Shown in pieces: positions 1-14,144 of a stretch of 64,000 nucleotides of DNA. The position numbers and the translations under genes were made by a program. Position 1 is the first letter of the stretch. Each line of letters opens with the position of its first letter. Below the pieces are notes generated by a model. The model did not search any database. It was not told the origin of the DNA and saw only the letters and a list, made by a program, of their open reading frames with translations. This DNA is from Paralichthys olivaceus (Eukaryota; Chordata; Actinopteri; Pleuronectiformes; Paralichthyidae), in contig NC_091110.1 in the NCBI RefSeq assembly GCF_024713975.1, forward strand, positions 15,839,501-15,903,500, in the 5' to 3' direction.

Positions 1-2312
1 TAGTCTCTTCAGTCTGCATTTACCACAATGGAGATTTGGCCCCTAGCTTATTCTATATAGTGGTTTTAATGGTGGGAACCATTAGATCTTTAGAACACCT
101 TTTAAACCACATGGTCCTTTGTTTGGCAGTAAAATACGTTTGTAGAGTATTGCAGCTATGCAGATCTTTACTTTTGCTTGGGGAGGAATGCATCGGTAAT
201 ACGGTGCACTTTTTATAGTAGACGATATAAGGCATGTACAGTGAAAGTGATTGGGACTGGGTGTGTTAAATTCACCACCCAGCATGTTTGCAAGTGAAGC
301 TTTTGTAGTACACACCTAATACAAATTTCTCTCACAGTGTTTCGATCCCTCTCAAATTTCATATTATTGGCTTTTTACAACCCACCCGTCTCTTTGATTT
401 TTAACCTAAAACCTTTGCCTGGGACATGAACAATTGGTGAATCGTACACCCTTATAAGTGCCTCTCATCTTTCGAGCACCGCTACGTCCTCCCCTGCCAA
501 AATGCTATGCCCCAGTTGTGCCCCGACTTTCTACAGTATATATTTACTTTTTGCCAACAATATCTACAGGCAATAAGAAGAATGTCAGACAATGTGTATG
601 TTGGAACTAATTTAATTTGCACTTTATGAGAAATCTGTTGCCATTTCGTTTGACTAAAATGTCTAAAGGTGACTTACTTTTTAGCATCAAAGTTTTCTTA
701 ATAATTTACTGTATAATTGCTGTGTTCCCTGATGCTGATTATATCGCTACGTAATCTAAATGCTTCCCATAGTTTAAAATTTGACAGCTAAGCACAAGGC
801 ATCAGTAATATTTTTACATTTTAACAAATCAAAGCTATATATATATGTGGAGAAGGAAAGCATCACTGATGTAGAGCACCGTTTCCTCATGTACGGCACA
901 AATACACCTTCAGAGCGTAAGCACAGAGTTTTACAGGAATCTTTACGGAAGTGAGCAGACGATGTGATTTTGTGCAAGACGTCGATTGCAGTATCCCTCG
1001 ATGTCAACAAACTTCAGTCAGACATTTTGTCTCAGCAGTATCACAGGTTAGTACAAAGGTCGATAGATGTAGCTGGGAAAAGTATCGTCATTGATTTAAA
1101 TGATTTCTGTCTCATATTTAAAAGCAGCAACAAAGACGGAGGGTTTATTGATGTGATGTTTCTGTACAATGACTCAGCTGGAACTGCATCCACCATGCAG
1201 TGAAGTAGGTATGATGGAAGCAATTTTGTATTATAATTTCACTTTTTGCTTTAACATTTGAACCAACAACTTTGCTCTTTATAACAGACTTACAGCAGAA
1301 GCTAATCTCATTTATTTATATCGACATTTATCAACATACACAGAAGGTTCTTGCATTTTAATTTGTTCACATAGGGGTTCAGTGGAAGTGGCTTCATTAT
1401 GAAAGCACTGCATTTACTGTTGGTTTGACTGAAGTCAAGCAAATGTACAAAAGCAATACCTGATACCTAATATTAGCAAAAACTCACAAAAGCATGGGAA
1501 TATAACAGTAATAAACAGTTGCACTGAGGTCTGGATGGTTTTAAGACACTAAATTATGATGGAAAATGTGTTGGTGTCTTTAAACGCTTCAGAAATAAAG
1601 CAGAGAAGTGGACGGGGTCAATATCTGGGACCTGGTAACAACAGTCTGAAAATCACTGACACTGTTTCTGACTGATTGAGCAATTTTATTTGTCAGTTGA
1701 ATCCTCACAAACCTGAGACAAAGTTAAAGTACAGATAAAATCAATATTGTCAGGAACTGATTTCACATCTGATGTCTTCATCATAGCAACAGCCAATTAG
1801 TGGGAAATGTAACAAACCACATTGAAGGGATTTGAATCTCAAAGGCTAATGTCAGATAAAAGATTGATCATATCAGAGACTCCAGGTTTTATATGTTCAG
1901 TAACCGTGGTTTTTCTTAAAAGTAAACTTTCAAATGCAGATTTGCAATGGGGGACAAATACAAACGGCCCCGTCCACTTCGCAACTTGATAGTTGACTTC
2001 TCAGGAAGTGGAAAAATAGGTACACTCATTGCAACGTGACACACAAAAAAAAAAAAGTGCAGCTTTCACTCAGTGTCAACAGACAGAAGCAGGTTTGCAG
2101 TTCTTAAGTTTTCCCCAGGTCAAACGATCGTGTTCTCCATAACTCACACATAAGGTTTTAAACAATTGAATAACTGTTTTGTGATTCATTGAAAGCACAG
2201 TAAAAATACTTAACTATCGATGTGCTATTGGTTTGTCTTTGAGACTGTCATGTATTATGTTTGTGTCGATGTTTTTGTAGTGTGTTATCAAAGTCTATAT
2301 TTTTGCAATAAA
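1..2312 (+). other. Possible 3'UTR end of an upstream gene; no coding exon recognised
   Basis: AT-rich sequence with no open frame I recognise as a protein. The only positive signal is a canonical AATAAA at 2307-2312 followed by an A-rich run, as at the 3' end of a plus-strand transcript. The longest frame (79 codons from 964) has no recognisable domain or splice context. A 15-bp inverted pair lies at about 1605-1620 and 1965-1979. The 3'UTR reading is an inference; unannotated intergenic DNA is equally possible. Confidence 0.25.
2307..2312 (+). terminator. Candidate polyadenylation signal AATAAA
   Basis: Canonical hexamer after a T-rich stretch and before an A-rich run. It has the right form for a cleavage/polyadenylation signal of a plus-strand transcript entering from the left edge, but no upstream coding exon is visible in the window to confirm it. 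Confidence 0.3.
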
Positions 2313-3866
2313 ACCTTTAAAAAAAATTCTACTCTTGATGTGGATTTAATTGTCTCATTCACAGGTGTTGATTATTGAAGAAGCATGACGGCAAAGAGCT
2401 GTTCGACTATCTGTTCAGGACGTATTCAACCATTTTTAGCATGTTAGCTGCCCAAGCAAAGCTAGCATCAACCTATTCATCCAGATAGAATTGTCTCAAC
2501 TAAATATTTTTACTAACGGAGGGATTGCTGTTCAAATATCTGCAGACGTTCATGGTCATCAGAGGCTAAATATTGCTAATCGAGCTAATTTGCTCTTGCA
2601 ACACAGATTTGCAAGTTTAAAGTGAATGGAGTGTACTCTGGTAGTTGCTGCCCCCAGGAAACATCCATATACTTCCACTCTGTAGTCCTCCATGACAAAA
2701 GCTTTTATATGTTACTTAACCAACTGCCAAGCACTGTGAGATAAGCTGAGCTCGCCTTCAGCAGAGAAAGTGGTAACTGACCCTGCAGGTCCCACTGGAG
2801 CTTTATATGCACTCGCTGCTGAGACAGTTTAGTACTTCAAAGTTGTATAAACATGTATAAATACTTACTCTTGTACAGACCAACACTAGCAGCTATGCTA
2901 ACACACAGGGAATTTTCAGGGCTGCAGTTTTTTTTGTTTTTGCTCTGCTCAGGTGGAGAGAATATATATTCCACTTGGCTCAAAAACCTCGAAGCTCTTC
3001 AGCTCCGTCACTTCACAGACCAAATGTACAGGCTGTGAACTTTATAGTTTTCTCCCTTTATTGTCTGAAAAAGATTTGTGATCTGTGTTTCTTTGTCTGC
3101 GCTCTCGTCCCCTGCTGGTTTCCACGTAATGAGCTACTTTAGCCAAACAATGTAATTGCTAAAAGATGTTTCCCACCAATGCAATTAGACATGGTTTATT
3201 GGTTGAGATACCAATTGTCGGGGTAACAAGGGAGCTAGTTAGCGGTTTCTTCTCTTTGTCCTCATGGAGAGTGAGAGGGAGGAGTAGACGGAGACAGATG
3301 GATAAATGAACAGAGACATGTTTTTTGATCTGGAGAGAAAATACGAGAAGAGAAAGTCACCCTAAATAACAGCGTCCCCGTCTTTGTGCTGAGCCGCCTC
3401 GTAACACTTTATTGTCAGCAGTGCATCAAGTAGAATATGGTTCATTGGCGGGTTATGAATATAATGAGCGCTGAGGTTTTGTAAAATGCATGATGTTTTC
3501 TTTGAAAACCTGATGATGCAAGCCCAGGCAATGATGTGTCTGTCAGATGCAGTGGAACCAGTCGCTGATGTCAGCAGTTCAGCAGCTCAGACAAAGGAGC
3601 CGATAACGTGGAATCCTTGCTCACAATTCATTTACAAGACGTCTGGTTTTGTTTGATTCGTATAAATTTAACTTTATTCATGGAGGATTCCTTCCTGAAC
3701 CCGAAAGAACAGTTTCAACGAAAGTGATGAAAATTTGCATAAAAACATTTCAAAAACATTTTTAATTCACACATCATTTCATCATATGTGCGTTAACCTT
3801 GAATCATGTGTGAAGGAGACGCTCAGTTCGTCCACTGCTACAGTAGTTTGTATGTAAATATCATCA

Positions 3867-3899
<33 letters not shown>

Positions 3900-6046
3900 G
3901 TGTGATGTCAAATCAGGACTACCTGATCTCCTGGGGAATTCACCGCCTGCGTGGCTCAAGGTGATTATTACGCTCACACACATGAAGTGTATGAAGGTGA
4001 AATTAACCATCACACCATCAGCGTGGCTATTATCAAAACCTCTGTATCAGCGGCTTGAGAAAAAGAGCTGCAGGGTGTGCGTGTGTGTGTGTTGAGATTG
4101 CACTGGGGCCGTACTCCCATTGGTGCTGACTGGGATTGTTCTTGAATGGATGGATCCCAGGATTGTGGTTTTCAGCTGGTTCACTGTCTCTCTGTATGTT
4201 CGCGTGTCCACACGAACCTCTTCTCTTGTTTGCCTCTGTCTGCCTGACGGTTACACGCTTGTACTGCACGTCTCCGTATCTGCATGACTCTCGGTTTTGC
4301 GACTCTATTAAGTCTTCCCCATCTGCCTCTCTGTTTGCGTTTACATCCCTGACACTCTCTGCTCTCTCTCTCTCGCTGTCTATTAGCTTGTCACCATGTC
4401 AGTCTACAGTCGGGCATCTCGGGGCACCATAAAGTAATTTTCTCTTGAAGAGGTGTCAGTGGTCCAGACGTCCCAGGGGTCATTTGGAAATCATTGCAGA
4501 GACGCCTCTTTAATCATTATGAATGACCTTCAGCAGAACCTTAGCTGTCAGTTTAGGTGGGATTGTTTGGGTGCCTGTGAATCTATGGGCTTTCTGTGCA
4601 AGTATGTAAGACACAGGCATGTGTGTGTGTGTCTGTGTGTGTCTGTGTGTGTGTGTGTACATGCATGCATTTCTCATCTTGTATGTGTTTGTGCAATGAG
4701 TCTATGTTGGAGGTTTGATTCGTGCTAATTAGCACACGTTTCATGCAATTTGTTTGTCAAATAGAGAAGAGTTATCGTCAGAGCCCAGCTGGAGAGAGGG
4801 GCAGGAGGTACTCTGTATTCAAAACCTGGTGCTGGTGCAGATTTATTCTACTGGGCTGGGTGTTCAAAAATGGAAGTGCTGTTGTAAAGGAGACTTGACC
4901 TAGACTTTTTTTTAAAAGCTGAAACTTGCAGGGAAATCGTAAGCCTTGTGGGGGTTACGGTCACCTCACAATTTCCCCAGCGTTTCCAAGAAGGAATATT
5001 CCTCAGCTCATGCAGTTTCAAATAACCTTTAATTGGATCTATTTATTTATTTTACACAATTATAAAGTCAGAATTGAAATCCCGGCGGTGATTAGACAAT
5101 GTTTACATAGCGTGCTCACTGGAGCATATAAGCAGTAGAGTGAGAGAAGTCTCTGAAGTGTGATAGTGAGTCAGAACAGTCAGCGTGCCATATTTCAGGC
5201 AGGTTTTAGGAGATGATATTAATATTGACATAAATTCAAACTTCAACGTTGAAACTTTAATTTAAAAGAAAAAAAATCCAGTTTTACTCTTATTCTCCCA
5301 GAATCATGTTTTTCTTATATGTCCAGTTCTTGACCCCCGGTTGTAAAAATTGTAATTTCCTAAAATCATTTTTCTAGCAGATTCCAGCACAAGGTGCAAG
5401 CAGACAGATAAAGCCGCTCTCTCCGTGTAGCAGCCGCCCTCTACACCCATTAAACTGTTACTAGAGGTCTGACCCCCGACCGAATAAGCTGCTGGTAAAT
5501 AGCCTTATCCATTCTGCTACTGATCCGACGCCTGCCATGAGAGGGCTGTGTGATGTGAAGTGGCTGGCAAGGACACACACACACACACACACACACACAG
5601 AATGAGAGAGAGAGAAACGTCGCCAGCGGTAGCAGTCTAGCGGGTCTTTGTGTAGCACTGGAGATAACACAACACACACATTGGCTTCCCTCTCTCTCTC
5701 TCTCAGTATCCGTCTCCTTCATAGAAAGGCAGCCAGAGGGACGTATTTGTCACTTGCCCAGATGTTTTTCCAAGGTCCTTTATTCCAAGCAGTCAATCAT
5801 GTGAGCAGAAATGTCCCTAATGTGAAGTCCCTTCGGTGCAATGGCACAATGTGTGTGTGTGTGTGTTTAAGTTTGTGTTTGTGCATCCATGCATGTGTGT
5901 GTGCGGAAGGTCGGTCAAGGTGAGATGAAAGTGCAGTTAACCTGAGACACGGGGAGGTAATGTATTAATAACAACTACAATACTGCACACACTCATTCTC
6001 ACACGCACAGAAGTCATTTATCTGCTCTAATGAGGTTTGTCACTGT

Positions 6047-6090
<44 letters not shown>

Positions 6091-9000
6091 CCATAGACTC
6101 TTTTGTTCTTATTTTCTTCATGAAAATAAAACTGAGCATCCAAAAGAATTTCACTGGTGGTTCTCCCGACTGCTCACAAACACATTTCCATGTTTGGTGA
6201 TGAAATTAACTGCAACGACCTCATGAAAATGCATGTCCCATTATGCAAAGGGGAATATGTCATAATTATCGCTAATGTGTCAGAGGTGTAATAAAAAAGA
6301 CAGAGCTGCAGTTCCCCTCCATAAATCTAAATGGATGTGATGTGTCCGTATTTAGAAATGTATGAATGTAACATATATTGTCTTCAATAATACTTTCCCC
6401 CTCGTGATCCAGTCTCTTGGTGTTATTCATCAATCGGGAACATAAATCCTCACATACTGTTCTTTAAAAGATGATTTTCATAAACCTTTTCTATTCTTTG
6501 ACGTCCTTATTTCCTCCTAATGTATCATAGAGAAGTAATTCCCAAAAAATATATAGAAAGTGATGATTATTAAAGAAAAGACAAGAAAAAGAATCTGTAT
6601 TTGAGTTTTTATACCTTTTGGTGTGACACACTATCATGTAAGAGAAGTGCTTTAAAAAACAATGATCAGCAAAGATAAAGGTGAAAAGGATTTTAGGAGG
6701 TAGATGTCAAACTCTGTCTGGTGTGCGTACACTGCCACATTTGGAGGTTGTCAGCCCCCCCCCCCCGCTCCCTTCAACCTTGCTCTATAATGAAGAGGTG
6801 CTGCCTGCCCACTGAGCTGTCTCATCTGATAATTATTTTGACATTACCCACTGAGAGCTGGAAGGGAATTATGCTCCACAGCGTCTGCTTGCCATACATT
6901 CTCCATAATCAGCCCCCGCTATGCACGGGTGGGTTTGTGCACGAGGACGACAAAATGTGTGCGTCTAACGTAACATGTTACAAATGGACCACACACTCTG
7001 AGTTGTGCCGTAACAAAGATGTGTTATTGAATCCAACTCATTATGTTACAGCGATTTATACTAGTACGGATCAAATCTTAAAAATCAGAGCACGGTCTCT
7101 ATTATTTGTTCATTGTTCAGGATTTCTTAACGTCTCACTTTGACAGCCTTTGCTGCTAAATTAATTGAGCTAATAGCCTGAAATTAGCCTAGCACAATTG
7201 TTTTGTAATGTAATGCGCTCATAATGTAATGAGTGTTGTCGCTTATCAGTGTAACCTATTATTTAGTAATATAGCTCAGCAACAACAGAGCAACAGTGGT
7301 GCTGCAATGTAAATAAACTGTCATGGTGAATTTAGAAAACGTTGTGTTCATCCTACCTGGTTTACCTGCAGTTTAAGATCTGAGTTAGTATTTTATACTG
7401 TAGAGAATGATTTGTTTTTAGCTTTCATGTAAGTTTGAATGATTTACTGAACTGGTGTTTTTCTTTAACGTGTTGCGTTCAGACAGAGGTTAGTGGAATT
7501 TGTAGGTAGATGATGAAATATGATGTGATGTCAAAATGTTTTGGTGCAGACGGAGATTAGTGGGAAAAAAAGTAAACTCAGGCTAGAGTAGAATAATGTC
7601 AGTTGGCAATTCTACCCTTTTTACACAAAAATATAAAAGATCAAAATATTCAGAAGCCTTTTTACTTTTTGTCGTACATGACATGAATATTTCTTGGCTT
7701 CCCTCAGATATTTATAAACTGGAGCTAATGGCTGCAAGAAGAGTGTGATGGTGTCTGTGAAAAACAGCCCATTTGTCTTAATATTCACTGGGCTCTGCAT
7801 AGACAAACTAATGACCACAATGCATCACCTGGATATCATGTTTCAATACAGCAACTCTGTGTGTGTGTGTGTGTGTGTGTCCCTGTGTGTCAGTCGCACA
7901 ATGCATCATATATGTGTAATGAAGTGACTCCCATTTAAAACCTGTCTGCTTGGATCTTCCTGCCCATGCACTGAATTTGAATTGTGGGCCACGTTCACCG
8001 GCCCATGCTCATTAATTGCAGATGCACAGAGTGGGATGACATCATGCACGTGGGGGAAAGTAGCCTGTTCATACTAAGTCCTCCTCTTTAACACCTGAGG
8101 CCTGGGTTCATGTTTTATTTTATACTCCCACTCAACTTGGACTTTTTCTGTATTTAAGGGTCGGTTCGACCATATCAAGAAAACTATGGCCCCCAAAAGA
8201 ACCCCCCCCCCCCCCCAATCTCATGTGGGCAATTACAGCGTCTGTCATTTTATTAATATCGGGTCCTTTCACGCCTGCCTTATTTAGTCTGGACCCTCTG
8301 ACCTTTCAGTTTAGTTGGTGGAAGGTGCCAGGATGTCTCTGACCGGATCAAACTGAACCCTGGTTTCGTTCATTTGTAGAATAAACACACATTTTTAATA
8401 GTTTGGACTTTCGGACGAGTTGCAGGAAGTTGAGACAGCGTTAAACAATAGAGGAAGAAAAATGCATTCATTGATTTTCCTAATTGAAACGGAAAGACTA
8501 ATTTATTCTGTGCACTTTATTTAAAAATGTTAGTGAATACAATACAGAGATAGATGCAGCCCAGTAGTTGATGACGACAGGATGTACGTCATACAGAAGT
8601 CTTGGTCATGCTCCGGTGTGAAAATAAAACCAACCAGATCAAAGAACAACAAAGACTTTCAGGGGTGAAGTAAAATGAATTACTTTAACACTGTTTTTTA
8701 ATGCAAATACTTTCTATCAAATACATTTAAACTGTTGATTGTGGATTATCCTGAGTGACAGTGTCTTTATTCAGATCTCATTTTTCAATGCTTTGAGCAG
8801 CACTGATGCAGATTCATTCACCTCCATTATTTTGGGATGGCAGCAGAGATCTCTGGGATAAAAAGCAAATTTCCTTTACATACTTAATGAAAATCCTTTT
8901 GTCCCTGAAGCAGACGATGAAGATCTGAAGCTTTTAGTTAAAGTTCAAGCAGGAAGACAAGTGTCCGACAGATTTATCTCACTGTCACAACTTCACCTTT

Positions 9001-11639
9001 GTTATCCAGTCATTGACAGGATTCTGTGCTCGAGTCTTCCTATCGTCCAATGATGATCTTAATTCAATCATACCTCAACTATAGGACCAACTTTATTTTA
9101 CATAGTGCTGATCAGATGTAACATACTTTATATTAAATTAGACAAAAGTAAAACATTCCAATGTGAAAAGAAACTGCACTATATCATTAGAATATGGAAA
9201 CGTTAACAGATTTTTTTTTTTAAATGCCTCAGGTGACAAAGCATTTTTTTTTTGTTTAGTAAATGCAAAGTATTTGCAAATGCACATAAATCTCAGAGGA
9301 ATCATTTCTGAGTGTGACCTTCGCTCCTCTGGTTGTGCTCACTGCAGTGTGTAATAAGTCATTATTAAGACATGTTTCTAAAACCACTATTGATTCTATC
9401 CCACAGCGAGCATGTTGCTGCTGAGGGCCACACACATGGAGATATGAGGGAAGTTTCTATCGGGACAGTCTCTGCAGATCATCAGACGCTCAATGATGAA
9501 TCACTTCGCTCCACTTTGATCAGTTTCTGCTTCCCCCCCCCCCCCTGCAGTGTATATTCCCTTGCAGGTATTTTCGTCTTATTTCGTAGTGTCCTCTGGC
9601 AGAAAAATCAATGAATGCTTGAATCACTCTGGATGGATGAATTTGTATGAATGGATGATGCATGAGGTGAAGACGACATTTCAACAGACGTGTCTTTCTG
9701 TGTTTTTGACGTTCTGTCTCATAAAGATGAAAAAAAGAAATCCTCGGCTGCTTGTTCTCGTTTGGTGCAGCGGCTGATTCTGTCTCATGTTGGTGCATTT
9801 TACTTTTACTGCAGTCAGATTTTTTAATGTGGTTATTAAATACGTACGTGTGTGTGCATGTATGCGTGAACCTATTTAGCTCAGTGTCAGACCGTCTGCG
9901 TGTGTTGTAATACATGCAAGTCCATTAATGCTCGGGAATGAAGCGGAATTTAAAAAAGGACACACATGCATTCATGCGCACGCCCACACACATACACACA
10001 CACACACTCCGAGCACTGTATGTCTCTGATAGCTTCTATTATCTAGGTCTCCCTCCTGGCTGCACATCAAACATGGATGAGCTCCAACCATAAAAGGCTC
10101 CATTTTCCTTTGATTTATACAAGGAATAAAATTCGGAAAGGTGAAAAGTCCAAACCATGCATATTTTATCAGCTTGCTGACACCAAAGGCAAGACTGAAC
10201 AAATTTCAACATGGTGCAAAACTTAAAATAGATCATGATAGGGCCAGAAAAACAGGAGCAGCAATACTGAACCTTCTGACCTCGGATCCTCGGCCAAAAG
10301 CCCTCTAACCTTATTTGCAAAAAAAGGTAAATGTTTGACTACTTCGAATTTTCTCTCAGATAAAGTTTTCTTTCTTTTGGCTATTTTAAAAGCGGATGAA
10401 CATGAAAGAAATGAAAGTCTAGACAGTAATTCAAACACGGTTTTTAAATGTTTTCTTGACGCTGCAGAGATGGAGGGAACAGATACTGTTTTAGGATCAA
10501 TAGATCTGTCCTCAGGGCCCAGTTTGCCTTATTCCCTTTTAAAAAGACAGCGGTGATTACTGATCAGTGCTCCGGCAATGAGATCCTTCAATGCATGTGT
10601 CCCCACAGTGTGTCTCCTAATGGTTTCTATGGTGGTGAGGGTGGGGGCTGGGTGGTATGTATGTGCAGGGGTCTTATTATTCTTTTAATACGTGCTCTCC
10701 AGATGTGCCAGCCCACCACTGGTGAGTGGGTGAAATAATCACTAATCATTACAGATCTGACGATGACACAATATCAAATTTATTTTATTTTAATGTCGTT
10801 ATCAAAAGAAATCCAAAAATATTTTCACTGTGGCCTCATATTTCTTTCAGGAAATATCCACGAATCATATCTGTTTGAGTAAAACCTTTGAATATATGAA
10901 GCTGTCAGGGGCTCTGGAATCGCTCTGATGCCTCTTGCAGACGTCCATCTGTCTTTTCTTCTTCTTATCACATCCCAAACCTTTCCATCTACGTCTCCCC
11001 CAATGCAAGCATCCCTCCATTCCATACGTCCACCGCCCTCCCTCTATCCCTCCACGTCTCCACTTCTTTCCATAAATCGCTCTATACATAGCATCCCCTC
11101 CCTACCTCCCCTCCCTCCCCTCATCCTTCCCTTCCTGTCTCCTCTTCTTCCCCATTTTCTTCCCCTTCCTCTTCTCTTTTTTCCCCTCTCCATCCATCCA
11201 TCCTGCCTGAATAATGCAGCGGCCGCGCTTGCAGCTGCACGGCCATTGTTCCCCCACTTCAATGTTAATGTTGTGTCCTTGTCACAATTATCGGGTCACT
11301 ATCATCCATCACGGCCTATCATTGTCGTACAAACAACGCACATTACCCGGGAACAAAGGAACACAACATGTGGAGAACAAAGGCGCTCACGGATGCACCG
11401 CAGGAACATGTTGCTTGTTGTGACGCTCTTCTCAGATTAGATGATGCACTGGAACAGACGCCACATGCAAAATGTATAGATGGAAAGTGTAAATAAATAT
11501 GTTTGTGAGTTCAGGGATTTGTGTTCGCTAAACTGTGGGAAACAATAGGAGACCCTGACAAGGATGTGATTAGAGCTGAAGCCAGTGTTGTTGATGTGCT
11601 GTTAACAAAAACATCTATAGTGGAAGTTAAACATCACGT
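2313..11639. other. Gene-free stretch with microsatellites and poly-C tracts
   Basis: No coding exon or RNA gene recognised. Simple repeats: (GT)n 3869-3898, interrupted GT 4621-4658, (AC)n 5573-5599, GT-rich 5850-5890, (AC)n 6048-6085 and (GT)n 7859-7880. Poly-C runs: C12 at 6755-6766, C15 at 8202-8216 and C13 at 9533-9545. A pyrimidine-rich strand-biased tract runs about 10960-11205. Several blocks of balanced, non-repetitive sequence with homeodomain-like TAAT cores (about 4440-4580, 6800-6910, 7950-8050, 11205-11345) could be conserved non-coding elements, but conservation cannot be judged here. Confidence 0.5.
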
Positions 11640-11724
11640 CCTGTCTGACTCCGACCATCTCCTGCTCTGTTCTTCATATGTGACCAATCTGGAAAATGTC
11701 CTGACTCAATTATCTGGATATTTT

Positions 11725-11905
11725 TTGCGGTTTGCTTTCCAGTAAACTTAGGACATTAGATGACATCCCTAAATGATCCCAGATACTTCTGTTTTCTCTG
11801 CAGAGGAACATCAACGACATCAGGGAAAGAAAACTTTTGAATTCAGAGTCGGAGGGGGAATCACTTACACAACTCAGGGCCCCTCCCCACTGGCAAATCT
11901 GGAAA
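11725..11905 (+). repeat. Dispersed repeat copy A (inverted relative to 14145-14325)
   Basis: This block aligns with the reverse complement of 14145-14325. Shared landmarks in the same order are CAGTAAACTT, CATCCCT, a ~30-bp core around GCAGAGGAACATCAA/GACATCAGGGAAA with one mismatch, then CTTACACAAC and CTCCCCAC. Ordered shared landmarks with diverged spacers indicate two old copies of one interspersed repeat. The family is not identified. Confidence 0.6.
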
Positions 11906-12710
11906 AAAATTCTCCAGAGGTCATGTAGATAATATTCTATGTGGGGATATTTGTTGTTATTTACCACTGGAACTTCTGTTTGTGCTACTTTTCTGATGAG
12001 AAATGATTAAAGGTGGTGGCAGCATCTCAAAACATCAGCAGGGAAATTCATCCGGATGCACTCTGCGCTATAGTCATTGTCTGACATTTCTGAGTGTCTG
12101 AACTCTGAGTGTGGAAATGTTTGCACTGTGCAGTGTCTGACACGCTGACACAAAAACATATGTGTCATGTACATCATACTCTCTGCAAACTATCCCACAA
12201 TGCATCGCTCCACATTTATCCTTGTCCACCTTAAATTAAATATGATCTAGTCCTAAATGTTTTGCAGGTCTGTGAATGAAGGAAGGATTCTCTCCAAAAA
12301 TAAATAACTACAGTCGTTGAATGTTATTATCCCGGGTTGGTGTCGTTATTAGATTTGTAGTGAAAGTCGTATTTTTTTAAGAGGTGTTCCTCCCTCTTCG
12401 ACTTGATCGCCTTTTTGTACATTGGCTTAGCTTCAGATTTGTGGATTTAGAGAACAGAGGCAGCTCGGGATGGCGGACGCCTCTTTTTGCAGGATTATTT
12501 GATTGATTTTCATCAAACAAACACTCTTCAGCGGAGGACTCAGCGTTTGGATTTGGACGGCCACTGATGTTGAGAGTCTGTGGGGGTGGGGCTGATGGAT
12601 GGCAGGCGAGTGTGGATTAGGTTAAACGGGCCCATTAAAACATGAAAGGTTGTTGATAGCCGATGTGGGAGTATCACACGTCTCCTCTTAGAGACCAGCG
12701 GCTTTAGAGG

Positions 12711-12713
<3 letters not shown>

Positions 12714-12749
<36 letters not shown>
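12714..12749 (+). repeat. (GT)n microsatellite
   Basis: Uninterrupted GT run of about 36 bp, likely length-polymorphic. Confidence 0.9.
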
Positions 12750-12750
<1 letters not shown>

Positions 12751-12959
12751 CATACATGCTCCAACTAAATCAATAGTGATGAGAGTAGGCTGGTATCTAT
12801 TACCTATTTAATTATCCTCCATCAAACAAACATGATAGTACCTTGACATCATTGGGACCACAGTCCTACACACACACACAGACACACACACACAGACTCA
12901 AGGTCACCAAAGCTGATTAAAAACACAAATGCGTTCGCAAAATACCATCGAGAGCGGCT

Positions 12960-13833
12960 TCTTCTCAAATAAACTCTTTTCAGACATGAACTTCAGGAAA
13001 ATGGAAAATGTGGTGCGGACATTTTGTTTTGTTTTTTGAGTTTTCTTTTCAGAACGCAGCAGGAGTCAGACACGTCCACAAAAACATGTTTGGGTAGAGG
13101 ACGCGAGAGGCAGGACAAAACGTTTGACACAGACGTCGGCCCTCATCACCAAAACCGTTCTAGTCTCTCCATGTTGACGTCTTTGAGATATTTGTGTCCA
13201 TCACATGTTAGAGGAGTCATCGACACGCTCGCTCGCTGGCTGTGAAACTTTCTGGCATTTTCCACATTGTCCTCTCACATGGGCTCACTCAGACATTTCA
13301 CCAGGGGACCGGCGGGAAAATTTCCAGAAAACATCCATCAGAAGCAACTTGGACATTTGCGTTGTCACTAAGACACTAATATTTGATCCCTCTCATTTAA
13401 TTCCCTCTTGAGTGTCAGTTTTAAAAGATTCTATAAGCTCACGCTGCCGCTGAGCTTTCGTTGGAGTCTGTGAAAAAGCGGCTGAGCAGTTGTCGTCTGC
13501 TGCGAACATCTGACTGGACACGGTTAATAAAGACATTCTGCTGGAAATCGAAATATTTATCACAATGGCGACTTGTCGAACCAAAACAAGGCGCGTGGGT
13601 TCTGCAGCTGAGAGGCAGAGCCACACGGCCGCAGTGTGACTGACAGCTCGGAGACGTGTCGGCTGGCGTCTGATTAGACTGGAGCTTCCTGTCCTCTCTC
13701 CAGCTCTCTCTCTCTCTCTGTGTCTCGCTCGTTCTGACATGATTACATAACAGGAGATCTGCGGTTTAAAAAGAATCTGTGTGTGTTGTGTATGCATGTG
13801 TACCGAGAGCATGTTTGTGTATCGTGTGACCCA

Positions 13834-13834
<1 letters not shown>
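12960..13834. other. Old repeat-derived sequence, no gene
   Basis: No gene seen. Short phrases recur in 14340-14600, for example ACACAGACGTCGGC at about 13129 and 14492, and similar TTTTCC/ACATT-rich wording. This suggests the interval belongs to the same ancient interspersed repeat family as 11725-11905 and 14145-14325. A CT-rich run lies at about 13690-13720. Confidence 0.35.

Positions 13835-13914
<80 letters not shown>
13835..13914 (+). repeat. (GT)40 microsatellite
   Basis: Perfect 80-bp GT array. It produces spurious Val-Cys and Thr-His polydipeptide open frames on both strands, which are not genes. Confidence 0.95.
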
Positions 13915-13915
<1 letters not shown>

Positions 13916-14144
13916 CCTAGAAACGTCTCTCGGTCTCTCATGGCTTCATTAGGGCATAAACTAAAGAGTTCAGAATCTATAACCTTCCAATTATCACTCT
14001 GCTCCCCATCCTGCCACGATGTGTGTGTCCTTTTTGTCAGTGTTGTCTTTTTTAACTCCAGTTTTCTCACAGCGAGACTCTTTTTCTCTTTGTGCGTCTC
14101 ATTCGTTTGGTTTTATTTCATTTTTTACCCCCTCACATCCTCTC

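Noticed and set aside
964-1203. 79-codon plus frame in the left edge region
   Set aside because: Protein-like at first sight, but no family recognised, no splice sites in suitable positions, and AT-rich surroundings like a UTR.
6721-7143. 140-codon plus-strand open frame
   Set aside because: No recognisable motif, no splice or promoter context, and composition typical of a chance frame across a poly-C tract.
10928-11440. 170-codon frame rich in Pro, Ser and Leu
   Set aside because: Encoded by a pyrimidine-rich (CCTCTTCC-type) tract, which produces Pro/Ser/Leu frames by composition alone.
13393-14070. 225-codon minus-strand frame with a long Thr-His run
   Set aside because: The frame exists only because the (GT)40 microsatellite at 13835-13914 has no stop in that frame; the rest has no protein-like features.
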